This document shows, one piece after another, positions 17,601-26,911 of a stretch of 64,000 nt of DNA (positions are counted from its first letter, which is position 1; each line of letters begins with the position of its first letter). This DNA is from Billgrantia ethanolica (GTDB lineage Bacteria > Pseudomonadota > Gammaproteobacteria > Pseudomonadales > Halomonadaceae). The DNA is taken from positions 668,068 through 732,067 of the forward strand of contig NZ_JABFTX010000003.1 in assembly GCF_021404305.1 (NCBI RefSeq), written 5' to 3'. The translations under genes and the position numbers were made by a program. A model generated the notes under the pieces. It saw only the letters and a list, made by a program, of their open reading frames with translations. It had not been told where the DNA came from and made no database searches.

Positions 17601-17629
17601 AGGTGATGAAATCGCTGGGCCTTGATTAG
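14588..17629 (+). CDS. zorD: Zorya anti-phage system, SNF2-type helicase/nuclease effector ZorD
   Basis: A 1013-residue protein. The first 450 residues are the ZorD-type N-terminal region; the rest is an SNF2/DEAD helicase with Walker A DDMGLGKT near residue 495, DEAQ near 639, and motif VI QATDRVYRIGQ near 947. In type I Zorya this protein is the effector that degrades or disables incoming phage DNA once ZorAB signals. Helicase motifs are intact. The start overlaps the end of zorC; the ATG after GGGGTGATGGGTG was chosen. It is the last gene of the block. Confidence 0.92.
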   Translation: MMKNRLTEIIKRILPDADGRQGGPEDFEVRFDSDGVKLYLEKSEFDRFLSGEGAPNVNLQGVVLRMLEEQGLASRFPNGFSLEASVAASLDNEQAEILGLPPRFSGEFKVSINGHSNSKSFSVKIFPEHGGGQVRCSIKGALMEIGSANRFLLDQPQLQAFQAVERHSQLPEALKTSSENLLLLATLQLSKRSGMNIDLSHFERINVETAEDVGVIAKQLPDGSLELFPSVGDGYGLDEIEGRLGQLDLDDRGGVIRIKNNIIILDEKKMSAVKEVMNNRRIPADSVADFIKSPSAFLDASLVNLDLGFSVRVLGIGKIKHMDFGGLGQGDSDWFGVESSASPPEIINKLVKSHEELAELQDKIDSAYSQGAQTVVFQGESIDISDSGNVQSILANIVSSLEKPEGTIAATEESAEKSDTQVGVIVKDADDIGEELLAKINSHNLQIQPDWEAYARQPFPHQAEGVNWMLRLVELSALDDSENFERIQGGLLADDMGLGKTYMSLVAINEYLSHRKHTGLTEKPILIVAPLSLLENWEQEVSLTYKSIPFKDVKVLQAGRDLAEFKKKGEKRESVQASGLLDDEGQMDKDKIRFALHVGPDAGLKRLDINRRLVITTYQTLRDYQLSLCLVDWGMVIFDEAQNLKNPNTLQTHAAKGLNSDIKILATGTPVENSLGDFWCLMDTAQPGLLGDWVYFRDRWVTPILRASEDERNSVRESVGQDLRRAAGSFMLRRIKEDQLKALPPKSILSGVPTATHGASYNPKLSSSMNGYQLLAYNEAIEMYRKRRAEEEDVRGFALSTLQNLRAISLHPRANEPLKSLVSDPDSYRKIMLESAKMSVMLDILDEIKAAREKVIVFILSKNVQRFMKVWLDRIYGLDVNVINGDTSAVEKKSDSLTRKGLIEQFESVEGFNIIIMSPVAAGVGLTVVGANHVIHLERHWNPAKEAQATDRVYRIGQKRAVSIHIPTALHPEFDSFDVHLDRLLSGKLLLKDAVVTTDVVSESEVMKSLGLD

Positions 17630-18035
17630 GCATATTGAGGTTATCGCACCGTGTAGGACTAGCGAGTCGTCCGAAGGCTCGACGCTAGTGCTGATCTCAT
17701 ATTATACTACTTTTTTGAATTTTTCAGGGGGTAACCATGTCCTTGGCAAGCCAAAGGGTCTTGAGCAGATCCTTGAACATATACGTGTGGTCAATGACGC
17801 GTTGGCGACCAGCAGTTCTGCTAGCTTAACACCTGCTCAGCTTTTTCAGTTTTCGACTTGGTCACCTTGCGATTAGTCACGTTGTGTAGCAGATTGTCCT
17901 GCTCGACGTACCCCACCTCATCTACTGAGCTCCTTGGTGCATATAATTGGTTGTGCTCTTTTTGCTCACGCTCATTTGTAATTTATATGAGTACTACGCT
18001 ATTTTCAGATCTCCGAACAGGAAGTTCTTCATAAA
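17630..18035. other. Non-coding, AT-rich remnant region after zorD
   Basis: No convincing gene. A short open stretch on the plus strand ending at 17876 (KPKGLEQILEHIRVVNDAL and a Ser-rich tail) looks protein-like but has no clear start or ribosome site, so it is at best a fragment. Perfect short inverted repeats near 17656-17690 (ACTAGCGAGTCGTCC and its approximate complement) could act as the zorD terminator. Confidence 0.35.
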
Positions 18036-18225
18036 GTAAGCGTCCGGTGAATACACCTCCGCTGAGTCTCGAATTCGGTGAGGTAGGTGTCCACCTAGTG
18101 CTTAGTGGGCACCTAACTTTAGTGAGTTAAGCATATGGGAAGCGCCTCGAAGGCGCCGCCGAATTACAGCCGAGTTCAAAGCCAGGATCGTCGAAGCGTG
18201 TCAACACCCAGTGCCTGCGCGGCCA
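18036..18225 (+). mobile_element. Left-end fragment of an IS66-family element
   Basis: The sequence GTAAGCGTCCGGTGAA at 18036 resembles IS66-family terminal repeats, which begin with GTAA. About 100 bp further in, a plus-strand frame reads RRRITAEFKARIVEACQHP (from 18154), very like the start of the IS66 accessory protein TnpA. It is then lost and no other IS66 gene follows. I read this as a truncated end left by a deletion between Zorya and the restriction operon. Confidence 0.4.
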
Positions 18226-18278
18226 ACTGTCAGGTAAATACCATCACACCTCATACGGGACACTTTTCACTGCCACCA

Positions 18279-18980
18279 TCAAACCCCCTCCACCTCTATC
18301 CCATGCCGGGCCAGCCACGCCTTGCGCTGCTCATAATCCGGCATGGCTCGCTCGAGGCGGCGCCAGAAGACGGGGGTGTGATGGGGTTCGTGCAAGTGAA
18401 CCAACTCATGGACGACCACATACTCGGCGATATGACGAGGCAGCAAAATGGTCTTCCAGTGAAAGTAGACCCGGTTGCCCTTGCCGCAGGAGCCCCAGCG
18501 GTAGCCGAGGTCCTGGACCTTCACGCCGGCAGGCTCTACTCCCATTCGGAGGGCGTGCTCCTTCACCCTGGCAGTAAGCCAGTCGCTTGCGCGGGCGCTG
18601 TACCAGCGAATGAAGTGTTCCCGGGCGTCGGCCAGGGCATTCTCGCGCAGCTGGAAGCGTCCGGCAACGAGCTTAAGCGGGGCGTCCTGCTCCTCCTGGA
18701 CCACGCGTTTGAGACGGTAGCTTCGGCCCAAGTAGAGAAAGCCCTCACCGTTGACATATTCCTTGCGGGGCAGCCGGCGGCGGCGCTCGGCCTTCTCGGC
18801 CAGTTTCCGGTAGATCCAAAGCCGCTTTTCGATCACGAAATCGCGCAGGAGCCGCTCGTCGGTACCGGTGGGCGCAGCGATGACCAGTTCGCCGTCGCGA
18901 TCCACAGTAATCTCAAGGGTCTTGCGGCGCGAGCTCTCGCGCACCTCGAGTGTGAGGTCGTCCACGGCGAGTAGCGTCAT
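18279..18980 (-). CDS. YgjP-like (DUF45) M48-type zinc metallopeptidase
   Basis: A 233-residue protein with the zinc site HELVHLHEPHH starting at residue 191 and the upstream YRWGSCGKGNRVYFHWKTILLP segment typical of the YgjP/DUF45 family. The ATG overlaps the hsdR stop by 4 bp, so it is the last gene of the type I restriction operon. Genes of this family are often found beside hsdR; a role in processing or turnover of the restriction subunit is often suggested but not established. No signal peptide; cytoplasmic. Confidence 0.88.
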   Translation of the reverse strand: MTLLAVDDLTLEVRESSRRKTLEITVDRDGELVIAAPTGTDERLLRDFVIEKRLWIYRKLAEKAERRRRLPRKEYVNGEGFLYLGRSYRLKRVVQEEQDAPLKLVAGRFQLRENALADAREHFIRWYSARASDWLTARVKEHALRMGVEPAGVKVQDLGYRWGSCGKGNRVYFHWKTILLPRHIAEYVVVHELVHLHEPHHTPVFWRRLERAMPDYEQRKAWLARHGIEVEGV

Positions 18981-21900
18981 GCATTCACCAGCTTGTCGTG
19001 ATTGCTGCGGGCGAGATCGAGCAGCCGCTGAGCCACCTCGCTGGCCAGCTCGAAGGGCACTAGGCGTTTGATCATCAGGGTGGTGAAGAGGTGCTGGCGC
19101 AGGGCCTCCTGATCGGGGATATGAGAGGGCTTCCAGAAGTCGGGGATGGCGATCTCCTGCTGGATCAGTCCAACCAGTTCCTCGGTGGCCTCGAGCAGCC
19201 TCTGGGCGCTGGCTTCGTCCAGCTCCTCCACCGATCGGCCGCTGCTGGCCACCAGCTCCCGCCAGAAGGGCTCGGCGTGGGCCGGCATCTCGGGGATCTC
19301 TTCCCCCTCTACCCGGGCGCCATCGCGCAGCTGCTGGATCAGCGTTTTGAGCGCCTCCACCTGCTCGGCCCACTGGCCATCGAGCTGTTCCAGCAGCTCC
19401 TCCAAGCGCTCGCTGAGCCGGCCGTATTTTACCGGGTCCTCGTCCAGGTGCTTGCGGACGTGGGAGCGTACCGCGTGCTCCATCTCCGAGGCCTTGGCCC
19501 GGTCGCCCACTTGGCGTCCCAGGTGCTCATCGAACTCGGCGTCGGTGAGCTGCACCGGCGGGATGCGCGGGTCAATACCGAGCGAGATGACATAGTCGTC
19601 GATCAGCTTGCGCACCTTGTTGCCGATGTCTCGGCCGAGCTCCGGGGTGTCTTTGTAGCGGTTCCGGGCCAGGGCATGGATATATGCCAGTCGCTTGGCA
19701 TCGTTGACGAACTCGAGCCCCTCGGGGCGCGGCAGCACGTCATCCAGGCCGCGGTTGAACTCCTTGAGCTTGACCACGAACTCGGCGCGCACCCGCTCGT
19801 CGGCGAGCGCCTGCACCGCCTCCTCGGTGTCATCCAGGTCGTCCACCCCCTGGCCTCGAAGCACGTCGATCACACGCAGGTGTCGATCGCGCAGCAGGGG
19901 AATCTCGTCCTTGAGGCTCTGGAGTGCTCCCTCGATGTCCTCCTCGCTGTAGGCGGCCAGCGCCTCCTTGAGGTGGTTGGCCACGCCGAAGTAGTCCACC
20001 ACGATGCCGTGGGTCTTGCCGTGGCCGGTGCGGTTGACGCGGGCGATGGCCTGCAGCAACTCCGCCTCGCGCAATGAGCGATCCAGGTACATCACCCCCT
20101 CAATAGGGGCATCGAAGCCGGTCAGCAGCATGCTCTTGACGATCAGGAAGGCCAGCGGATCGTGCTTGGCCGGGTCCTTGGGCACTGTCCCGTCCAGCGG
20201 CGGCAGCGGCTTCTTGAAGCGCTTGATGTGGCTCTCCACGGCGGCGCGGTCGCTCCACCTGGCCCAGGTGGCGTCGTCGTTGTTGCCGCTGCTAAACACC
20301 ACCGCGAACTCCAGCTCGCCCAGCACCTTGCGATAGCGCCAGGCCTGGATCGCAGCCTTGACCCGGGGCGGGCGCGTCAGCAGCTGAGTGTCGTCCAGGG
20401 CCTTGTTCTCGTGGGAGAGCGCCAGCGCCTCCTCGAGCAGCTCGGCACGGGCCGCCTCCAGGGCATCGAAGTAGCGCAGGGCCGCCCGGCGGCTGTAGGC
20501 CACCAGCTGCGCCTTGTAGCCGTTTGGCAGGATGTGGGTGACGTAGTGGCGCAGAATGTCCTGGGCCTTCTCCTGGATCAGCTGCGGCGCCTCGAAGATC
20601 TGCCCCTTGGTGGCGTACTTCTTCTTGATCGCCTCCAGCTCCTCCTTGCTGTGGTCGCGGAACAAGTCCTCGAACAGGCCGTCGAGGCTGGCGCCGTCCT
20701 TGATTGCCCCCTTGGCGGTGCGCCCCTCGTAGAGGATCGGCACCGTGGCGCCGTCCTGCTCGGCCTCCTTGATGGTATAGCGGTCGATGTACTCGCCAAA
20801 GATGTCATGGGTGCGCTTCTTGTCACCCATGATGATCGGCGTGCCGGTGAAGCCGATACGGACGGCGTTGGGCAGGGCGCGCATCATGTTGGCGTGTAGG
20901 TCGCCGGCCTGGGTACGGTGGGCCTCATCCACCAGGATTAGGATATCCTCGCTGGTATTGAGCACCTCAAAGGGCTCACTAAGGGTGGGCTTCTTCGGCG
21001 AGCTTGAGGAAGCTGAGGCGCCCCGTTCGGCAGCATCACGGCGACCGCTATCGAGCCCACTTTCGTCGCGCGCATACGTCTCTCCGGTTTCGTTTTCGTC
21101 GTCGGCGTCCGGGTCGCGGTACTTCTGAATGGTGCCGAACACCAGGCCGGGGCCGTCGCGGCCCAGCAGCTTCTTGAGCTGGGCGGTGTTGCCGGCCTTC
21201 TCGACGCTCTCGCCGGTGAGCTCGGCGGTGGCGGAGAGCTGGGCCTGCAGGTCCTTGCGGTCGGTGATCACCACCACCTTGAGGCGGCGTAGCGTCGGGT
21301 CGGTGCGCAGCTTGCGCACCAGAAACACCATGGAGAGGCTCTTGCCGCTGCCCTGGGTGTGCCAGACGATGCCGCCACGGCGGTCGGCCTCGCCGTCCTG
21401 GCGGCGCGTCTTGCCGCTCTTCAGGCGCTCCACGGCCCGGGTGACGCCGCGGAACTGCTGGTGGCGGCACACCAGCTTGATGGTCTGGCCGCCGACGTTC
21501 ATGAACAGGGTGTAATGGCGCACGATGTCGAGCAGGTTGGCCCGGGTGAGCATGCCGGCAATCAGGCGCTGCTGGGCGGAGAGGTCCGCCATGCCAAGAA
21601 CGATGGCCACCTCCGCCTCGCGCATCGGTGCCACCGTCTTCCAGCTCAGGTAGTGGGCGAAGCGGGCGCCGATGGTGCCGACACGGGCCTCGTCGAAGTT
21701 GCTGGCTACCAGGAACTGGCTGGTGGCGAACAGTGCCGGGGCGCCTTCGTGCTCGCCGACCTCGCCCTCCAGGAAGCGCTGGTCGTGGTAGCGGCGCAGT
21801 TGGTCCACTGCCTGGCTGATCCCCTCCGGCACGCTGCGGCTCTTGCACTCCACCACTACCAGCGGGATGCCGTTGACGAACAGCACCAGATCCGGGATCA

Positions 21901-22348
21901 CGTGGCCCTTGGCGCCATCGTGACCGGGCGGGCACTTCACCTTGAACTGGTTGACCACCGTGAAGACGTTGTTAGCGGGCTCCTCCCAGTCGATGTAGCG
22001 CAGGGTCTGGCCGCGGCCGCCGTCCCAGCCCCCCAGCCCCTCCACCGGCAGGCCATTCATCAGCAGCTCGGTGGCTTGCTGGTTCGCCTCGAGCACCTTG
22101 CTGGCCGGCAGCCGGGTGATGGCGGCGACTGCCTGATCCAGGCGCGCCTCATCGAGCCAAGGCTCGCCGTCGCGCAGGTTGATCCGGCGCAGCCGCTCGC
22201 GCAGCAAGGGCTCCATCACTACCTGGGCGAAGCTCTCCCGGTGGGTGGCGCCGGGATCGTCCACCGATCCGGCCAGGAACTCCCAGCCCTGACCGACCAG
22301 TTGATCGATGAAGGGCTTTTCGACCTCTGTATACTCGGGACCTGCCAT
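18977..22348 (-). CDS. hsdR: Type I restriction enzyme, restriction/translocase subunit HsdR
   Basis: A 1123-residue protein. The N-terminal PD-(D/E)XK nuclease has PD at 152-153 and ECK at 167-169. The SF2 translocase has Walker A TQGSGKS at 331-337, DEAH at 474-477 and later motifs (GFTGTPI, LLTGFDAP, QAIARVNRTG). HsdR cuts DNA after ATP-driven translocation when HsdMS finds an unmethylated site. Between motif Ia and DEAH lies a low-complexity acidic and Ser-rich insert (about 413-453). All catalytic motifs are intact. It is separated from hsdM and hsdS by two other defence-type genes on the same strand. Confidence 0.95.
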   Translation of the reverse strand: MAGPEYTEVEKPFIDQLVGQGWEFLAGSVDDPGATHRESFAQVVMEPLLRERLRRINLRDGEPWLDEARLDQAVAAITRLPASKVLEANQQATELLMNGLPVEGLGGWDGGRGQTLRYIDWEEPANNVFTVVNQFKVKCPPGHDGAKGHVIPDLVLFVNGIPLVVVECKSRSVPEGISQAVDQLRRYHDQRFLEGEVGEHEGAPALFATSQFLVASNFDEARVGTIGARFAHYLSWKTVAPMREAEVAIVLGMADLSAQQRLIAGMLTRANLLDIVRHYTLFMNVGGQTIKLVCRHQQFRGVTRAVERLKSGKTRRQDGEADRRGGIVWHTQGSGKSLSMVFLVRKLRTDPTLRRLKVVVITDRKDLQAQLSATAELTGESVEKAGNTAQLKKLLGRDGPGLVFGTIQKYRDPDADDENETGETYARDESGLDSGRRDAAERGASASSSSPKKPTLSEPFEVLNTSEDILILVDEAHRTQAGDLHANMMRALPNAVRIGFTGTPIIMGDKKRTHDIFGEYIDRYTIKEAEQDGATVPILYEGRTAKGAIKDGASLDGLFEDLFRDHSKEELEAIKKKYATKGQIFEAPQLIQEKAQDILRHYVTHILPNGYKAQLVAYSRRAALRYFDALEAARAELLEEALALSHENKALDDTQLLTRPPRVKAAIQAWRYRKVLGELEFAVVFSSGNNDDATWARWSDRAAVESHIKRFKKPLPPLDGTVPKDPAKHDPLAFLIVKSMLLTGFDAPIEGVMYLDRSLREAELLQAIARVNRTGHGKTHGIVVDYFGVANHLKEALAAYSEEDIEGALQSLKDEIPLLRDRHLRVIDVLRGQGVDDLDDTEEAVQALADERVRAEFVVKLKEFNRGLDDVLPRPEGLEFVNDAKRLAYIHALARNRYKDTPELGRDIGNKVRKLIDDYVISLGIDPRIPPVQLTDAEFDEHLGRQVGDRAKASEMEHAVRSHVRKHLDEDPVKYGRLSERLEELLEQLDGQWAEQVEALKTLIQQLRDGARVEGEEIPEMPAHAEPFWRELVASSGRSVEELDEASAQRLLEATEELVGLIQQEIAIPDFWKPSHIPDQEALRQHLFTTLMIKRLVPFELASEVAQRLLDLARSNHDKLVNA

Positions 22349-22450
22349 GCGCTACCCCTGCCTACTCATCGCCTTCAGCCTTGGCAGAAAACGATTTCAA
22401 GATGGTCCTGTTCCGCGAGCCATTTACGGCATTCGCGTCATCTATTGCTA

Positions 22451-23692
22451 TTATCTGCTACACAACGCTTTGGCTTGCGCAGCCAGCTCAACCTGGTGCG
22501 CCACCATGTCCGCAATCAATGTGCGGCGTACCTCGTCATCCAGTAGGCCAATGGCGGCGCTGCTGAAGTTGTCGAAGTTGATGATCTTTTCATCATCGCC
22601 GGCCACCGGGTTGTAGTAATAGCAGACCAGCCAGTCGGCCTCTCCATCAGCAACAGCATTTCCCTTACCCATTTCGTTGCGGACTACACCCTTCAGGTCC
22701 GGGGAAGAGACGGCAATGCCTGAGGTATCTTCCACCCTGAGGCCATAATGAATGGCATGATAGAGATTGACGTAGAGACAGATATTTAGGTCGCCCAGGC
22801 TACAAATAGGTATCTTGAGACCGACATGTTTGTTGTTTCTGTTTTTCGTGTAGTAATCCTTGGTGATGGCAGCGATGCTCTTGCCGCCATAAACGCTCGG
22901 AGTAACGCCGAACTGAGCCTCGAGAGCTTCTCTCAGTTCTTGCCAGAACAGTTGTTGCACGGAGGCCTTGGCTTTGGGAAGTGACTTCTCGACCTCGAGA
23001 GCTTCCTTGAACCGCTCCAGGTCACTGCTCAGCTCGCCCGCCACTAGATCGTTCATCGTTCCTCCCCTGCCTGTAAGATTGCTAATCAACTGCTGGTACT
23101 GCTGGATGGCGTGAGCCAAAGCCGGCTTATGCTGGCTTTTCTCGATGCAGCCCTGCAACCAGCGTGAGACGTCTTCAGCAAAAGAAAGACAGACCACCTT
23201 CTCTTTTCCCAACCCATTCAGGCTCATGGCCGACGGGCTTTTCCCATCCAGCGTCAAGTAGACCAGAACGATTCGCTTTTCACCGCCTGCACGCCGTTCA
23301 AGCTCATGGTAGTAGTCGTAAAGCTGTGCCATCTGGTCGAGCGCATCAATTTTTAGCTCAATGCCAACGATGGTATCGGGAGACTCGATGACGATATCGA
23401 CTCGACGCTTTTCTTCTGTGGCTAGCTCACGGCTGACCCGATAGCGACCTTCACCGGACGCTTGAAGGCCCAGGATGTTCTCGAGAAAAAGCTGAAGAAA
23501 AGCTCGTCCCTCGCCATGACGACCCAGAGGTTTCAGCAGCTCATGCAGGAACCTGGAGTGGGTCTCGGCTTCGTTTCGATGCACTCTTAGGATGGAGAAG
23601 ATGTTGAAGCGCTCCCCATGCCTGTTGGCCTTCTCACGGGCGTTGCTGACTACCTCCATGAGCGCATCAGTCATGTGCAAGTCATTGAGCAT
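22451..23692 (-). CDS. PD-(D/E)XK nuclease-superfamily protein within the type I operon
   Basis: A 413-residue protein like the PF14281 group of PD-(D/E)XK nucleases. It opens with FNIFSILRVHRNEAETHSRFLHELL (residues 29-53), typical of the family. The likely catalytic residues are Asp99 (RRVDIVIE) and Glu112/Lys114 (GIELKID). The start at 23692 (MLNDLHMTD) follows GGGAG; an upstream TTG would add 21 unlikely residues. It lies 63 bp after the GmrSD-like gene and 102 bp before hsdR. Its role is unknown; proteins like this are common passengers in defence islands and could be an extra nuclease. Confidence 0.75.
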   Translation of the reverse strand: MLNDLHMTDALMEVVSNAREKANRHGERFNIFSILRVHRNEAETHSRFLHELLKPLGRHGEGRAFLQLFLENILGLQASGEGRYRVSRELATEEKRRVDIVIESPDTIVGIELKIDALDQMAQLYDYYHELERRAGGEKRIVLVYLTLDGKSPSAMSLNGLGKEKVVCLSFAEDVSRWLQGCIEKSQHKPALAHAIQQYQQLISNLTGRGGTMNDLVAGELSSDLERFKEALEVEKSLPKAKASVQQLFWQELREALEAQFGVTPSVYGGKSIAAITKDYYTKNRNNKHVGLKIPICSLGDLNICLYVNLYHAIHYGLRVEDTSGIAVSSPDLKGVVRNEMGKGNAVADGEADWLVCYYYNPVAGDDEKIINFDNFSSAAIGLLDDEVRRTLIADMVAHQVELAAQAKALCSR

Positions 23693-23755
23693 CGGATTCT
23701 CCCTTGATCCAGAGTTGCAATCGCTGGGCGAGGGACGCTCGCAATATTCGTGCAA

Positions 23756-25591
23756 TCATTCATCCCTGTCCTCTGCCTCAATCACCGGTGCGCCCTCGTC
23801 GGAGCCCAGCAGCGGCTTCTTGCCCATGGCCTTCTCGATGATCTCCAGCAGGCGGCGTTTGCGCTGCTGGTAGAAGGCGTCGAAGTCGTCGGCGCGCAGG
23901 GTCTCGGCGGGGATGCGGTGGCCCTCGAGCAGGGCGTTCATCGCTTCATCGCCAAGCTGGACCTGCTGATGCTCCTGCAGACGGGCCAGGTAGGCCGAGG
24001 GCGCATCGCCACCGATCATGCGGTTGGTCCTGGCGGAGATGGGCGTCTTGTTGATGATCGAGTCGTAGATGCGATAGGAGAGCCCCTGAGCCTCGCACCA
24101 GGCGCGGGGGAAGATGTGGTGGATATCGAGCTCCACCCCCTGCTGGTCGAGCGCCTGGATATCGCCCTTCCAGAAGAAGTCCTCGGCGCCCTCGCGCAGG
24201 ATCAGCACGTTGATGCCCTTGTAGGCGGCGCTGTTGCGGCTGCGCAGCGACTCCAGGCGGGTGGGGTCGAAGGAGGCATCGATCACCGTGCGGGGCAGCT
24301 CGGCGTCGTCCTCGAACCAGGTCATCAGCTCTTCCAGGTCCAGAGCGATGCGGGTCTCCACGGCGCCGCCGTAGAGCTCGCCCAGCACGCCGCTCCAGAA
24401 CCAGCGCGAGAGCTTGGCGTGGATGCGCGGCTCGCGCCAGCGGTTGCCGAGCAGGGTCATCACCGCGGCGATGGGCACCAGCTGGGTGGCATAGGGCAGC
24501 TCGCGGCGGCTGTAGAAGCACTCGCCCTTGAGGAAGTAGGCCGCCTCGACGAAGCCCTTCTCCACGGCGTCGGCCCAGCGCCTGTAGGCCTCGAGGGGGA
24601 GATCCAGCACCGAGGCGCGCTTGGCGCTGACTGGGCGCACCTGCTTGCCGGTCTTGCCGGCCTTGAGGTCCTCCAGTTTGCGCTCGCGGGTGTGCAGCAG
24701 GGTAATGGCCTGGAGCAGGTCGGTGCTCTGCACGTCGCGGAGCAGCTCGTGCTCCTCGAAGCGCGCCTTGCGGGAGGGCACGTCGCGGATGTCGGAGCCG
24801 AACCAGTCATCGCGCAGGTTGTAGCCCTCGGCGGCGTAGCTGGCGGTGATCAGCTCGAACACCGAGAGCTGCACACCGCCGGTGTTGACCTTCTCGAACA
24901 CCAGGCAGACCGCCTCCTTGGAGGTTTCCTTCTTCAGCTCGATCACCGGCAGCTGGTAGGCGGAGAAGGCGCTGATGATCTTCTCCTGAAACTCGAAGTA
25001 GGTGCCGATCTCGTCCTTGTTGTACTTGAACAGGTCGCCTGCCCAGTCGTTGGGCGACAGCAGCTTGTCGCAGGGAAAGTAGAGCTGCTCGCACTCCAGC
25101 TGGCGGCTGGAGAGGTCGAGATCCACGTCGCGGCCGAAGTTCTTGCGGGTCTGGCGGTTCTCATCCACTGCGATGACCGCCTCCTCCAGGCGATCCTCGC
25201 CCTCCAGGGCGGTGCGAATGTCGAAGTAGTAGTGGCGCTTGATGGGCTTGCCCTTGGCGGTGCGGGTGTTCACCGGGGCATCCAGGCCCACCGCCTGGGT
25301 CAGGCTGGTGAGGCGCTGCTGGCCATCGAGGATCAGCTGGTCCGGCTGCTTGGTCACGCTGTCCGGGTCGAGGCCCTCCACCGGGCGGGTCTCGAAGCGC
25401 ACCTCCCCACCGGTCTCCATCAGCATCACCGCCCCCACCGGGAAGGAGCGGGCGATGCTGACCAGCAGGCTCTGCACGTGGTCGTCGTCCCACACCCAGC
25501 CGCGCTGGAAGTCGGGGAGCTGGATCTTGCCGGTGGTGATGTCCTTGAGAAGCTCGGGCAGCGAGCGCTTGGTGCTGTCGAAGGTGGTCAT
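23756..25591 (-). CDS. GmrSD-like DUF262/DUF1524 protein (type IV restriction-like)
   Basis: A 611-residue protein joining the two halves of GmrSD. The N-terminal DUF262 (ParB/Srx-like NTPase) has LPDFQRGWVW at 25-34 and LILDGQQRLTSL at 86-97. The C-terminal DUF1524 His-Me finger nuclease has the DIHHIFP motif near residue 486 followed by NKTPISARTNRMIG. GmrSD enzymes cut phage DNA with modified (glucosylated) cytosines. It lies 57 bp after hsdS on the same strand, so it is probably co-expressed with the type I enzyme, pairing a system against unmodified DNA with one against modified DNA (inference). Confidence 0.87.
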   Translation of the reverse strand: MTTFDSTKRSLPELLKDITTGKIQLPDFQRGWVWDDDHVQSLLVSIARSFPVGAVMLMETGGEVRFETRPVEGLDPDSVTKQPDQLILDGQQRLTSLTQAVGLDAPVNTRTAKGKPIKRHYYFDIRTALEGEDRLEEAVIAVDENRQTRKNFGRDVDLDLSSRQLECEQLYFPCDKLLSPNDWAGDLFKYNKDEIGTYFEFQEKIISAFSAYQLPVIELKKETSKEAVCLVFEKVNTGGVQLSVFELITASYAAEGYNLRDDWFGSDIRDVPSRKARFEEHELLRDVQSTDLLQAITLLHTRERKLEDLKAGKTGKQVRPVSAKRASVLDLPLEAYRRWADAVEKGFVEAAYFLKGECFYSRRELPYATQLVPIAAVMTLLGNRWREPRIHAKLSRWFWSGVLGELYGGAVETRIALDLEELMTWFEDDAELPRTVIDASFDPTRLESLRSRNSAAYKGINVLILREGAEDFFWKGDIQALDQQGVELDIHHIFPRAWCEAQGLSYRIYDSIINKTPISARTNRMIGGDAPSAYLARLQEHQQVQLGDEAMNALLEGHRIPAETLRADDFDAFYQQRKRRLLEIIEKAMGKKPLLGSDEGAPVIEAEDRDE

Positions 25592-25648
25592 GGCGGTTCC
25601 CTGTGCGATGTGGTCCTGATGTTTCGATGTTCTTGTAAGCGCCCCGGT

Positions 25649-26911
25649 CTATGCCGGGGTAGTGGCCTGGGCCTGGTCGAGCAGCGGGGTGACGCGGACG
25701 CGGCCAGTAAGGAGGTCGTCCATCAGGCCAATTTTTTCAAAGACAAGCTTGCTCAACGCCTCCCTTTCTTTATCAGCTTTTCTCTCAATGCCTTGGAATA
25801 TATTCTCCATGCGCACTTGCTCTTGAATGGTGGGCAAGGCGAATGTATATCCGGAAAGCTCATCTCGGTTTATTTTCGGAATCCCAGTCCTCATGGAGGC
25901 AGCGTTAGCATAGGTGGAGAAGCTTTCACTCATCACAATCCTGAGCAGTATCGCTGACGTCAAAAGCTTCGGCCTTAGAGGATACATGTCAGCACTGCAT
26001 ATCGAGTCAATATCGGCAAGCCATGCTTTTCTTAAATAGGGGCGTATCTTGCTATATACGACATCACCTGGACGAACGATATACTTCCCGCTGATCGCGC
26101 CTTGATCACGAGCCGTTTCTACCCTAATCAGCCTAGAGACGCCTGCTTCAATATGGTCAGGGGCTATTAGCGGCAGACTAGCATAAGGCTCTATTAGCGG
26201 GCTGATTTGGCCCGATGGCAGTTCAACAGCGTCTAGAAATCCCACCACCTCCCACTCTCGCGGAATCAACCCCAGCGGCGACTCCTTGTAGAGCTCCGGC
26301 GCCTGCTCGGGGCTGGGGCGGAGCCGGCCATTCACGTCGATGCCGCGAGTCAGCAGGTCGTGGAGCAGGCCCTCCTTGACCTTCTCCAGCTTGGCGATCA
26401 GTGCCTCGGTCTTCTGGATCTGGGTGTCGAGGGTGTCAAGGATGTGGGCGATAGCACCCTGTTCATTTTCAGGAGCAATATGGGTATTTATTGCCAGAAA
26501 GTCAGAAGAGCGTATTCCTTTTACTGTCGAGCCAACTGACAGGCTTTCAGCTTTCCTCTGCAGACTTGCAACCAAACGAAGAAGATACCTGTGATTGACC
26601 CCTTTTTTTGGGTAGAGAGCCCGAACATCCTGGTTAATTGCCGTAGGTGTTTGGCTAGCAGCACACCTTCCAACAGCCATTCTGGTGCAGACCATAGGGG
26701 TGCCGGGGGGAATGAGGCTGCTAGTGCTTGACCTCAACCCCAAGCTCGTAATGGTTTCTTCGGTAGCCTTCAGTTCTAGCTGATCATCCTTGAAGTCCTT
26801 AACGGACGCCCAAGGAATATCACCGTGCCAGAAAGCCGGATCATTGCGAGGAGGAGTGCCTCCCCCTTGCTGTTTTTCAACGAGCGAGCCGAGCGCTAAT
26901 AGTTCAAACAT
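25649..26911 (-). CDS. hsdS: Type I restriction-modification specificity subunit HsdS
   Basis: A 420-residue protein with two target-recognition domains, each followed by a conserved coiled-coil. The first spacer is at about residues 150-195 ([39 protein letters not shown]), the second near the C-terminus ([23 protein letters not shown]...[13 protein letters not shown]). It selects the bipartite DNA target for HsdM and HsdR. The start MFELLALGS at 26911 overlaps the end of hsdM by 8 bp; the longer in-frame start is inside hsdM and less likely. The recognition domains are more AT-rich than the rest, as usual for exchanged TRDs. Confidence 0.93.
   Translation of the reverse strand: MFELLALGSLVEKQQGGGTPPRNDPAFWHGDIPWASVKDFKDDQLELKATEETITSLGLRSSTSSLIPPGTPMVCTRMAVGRCAASQTPTAINQDVRALYPKKGVNHRYLLRLVASLQRKAESLSVGSTVKGIRSSDFLAINTHIAPENEQGAIAHILDTLDTQIQKTEALIAKLEKVKEGLLHDLLTRGIDVNGRLRPSPEQAPELYKESPLGLIPREWEVVGFLDAVELPSGQISPLIEPYASLPLIAPDHIEAGVSRLIRVETARDQGAISGKYIVRPGDVVYSKIRPYLRKAWLADIDSICSADMYPLRPKLLTSAILLRIVMSESFSTYANAASMRTGIPKINRDELSGYTFALPTIQEQVRMENIFQGIERKADKEREALSKLVFEKIGLMDDLLTGRVRVTPLLDQAQATTPA

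Noticed and set aside
18135..18974. 279-residue plus-strand open frame
   Set aside because: Lies opposite the YgjP-like gene with its intact zinc motif; only its first part overlaps the IS66 remnant, and in another frame.
23750..25957. 735-residue plus-strand open frame
   Set aside because: Low-complexity Leu/Ala/Gly/His product lying opposite the GmrSD-like gene; no ribosome site or motif.
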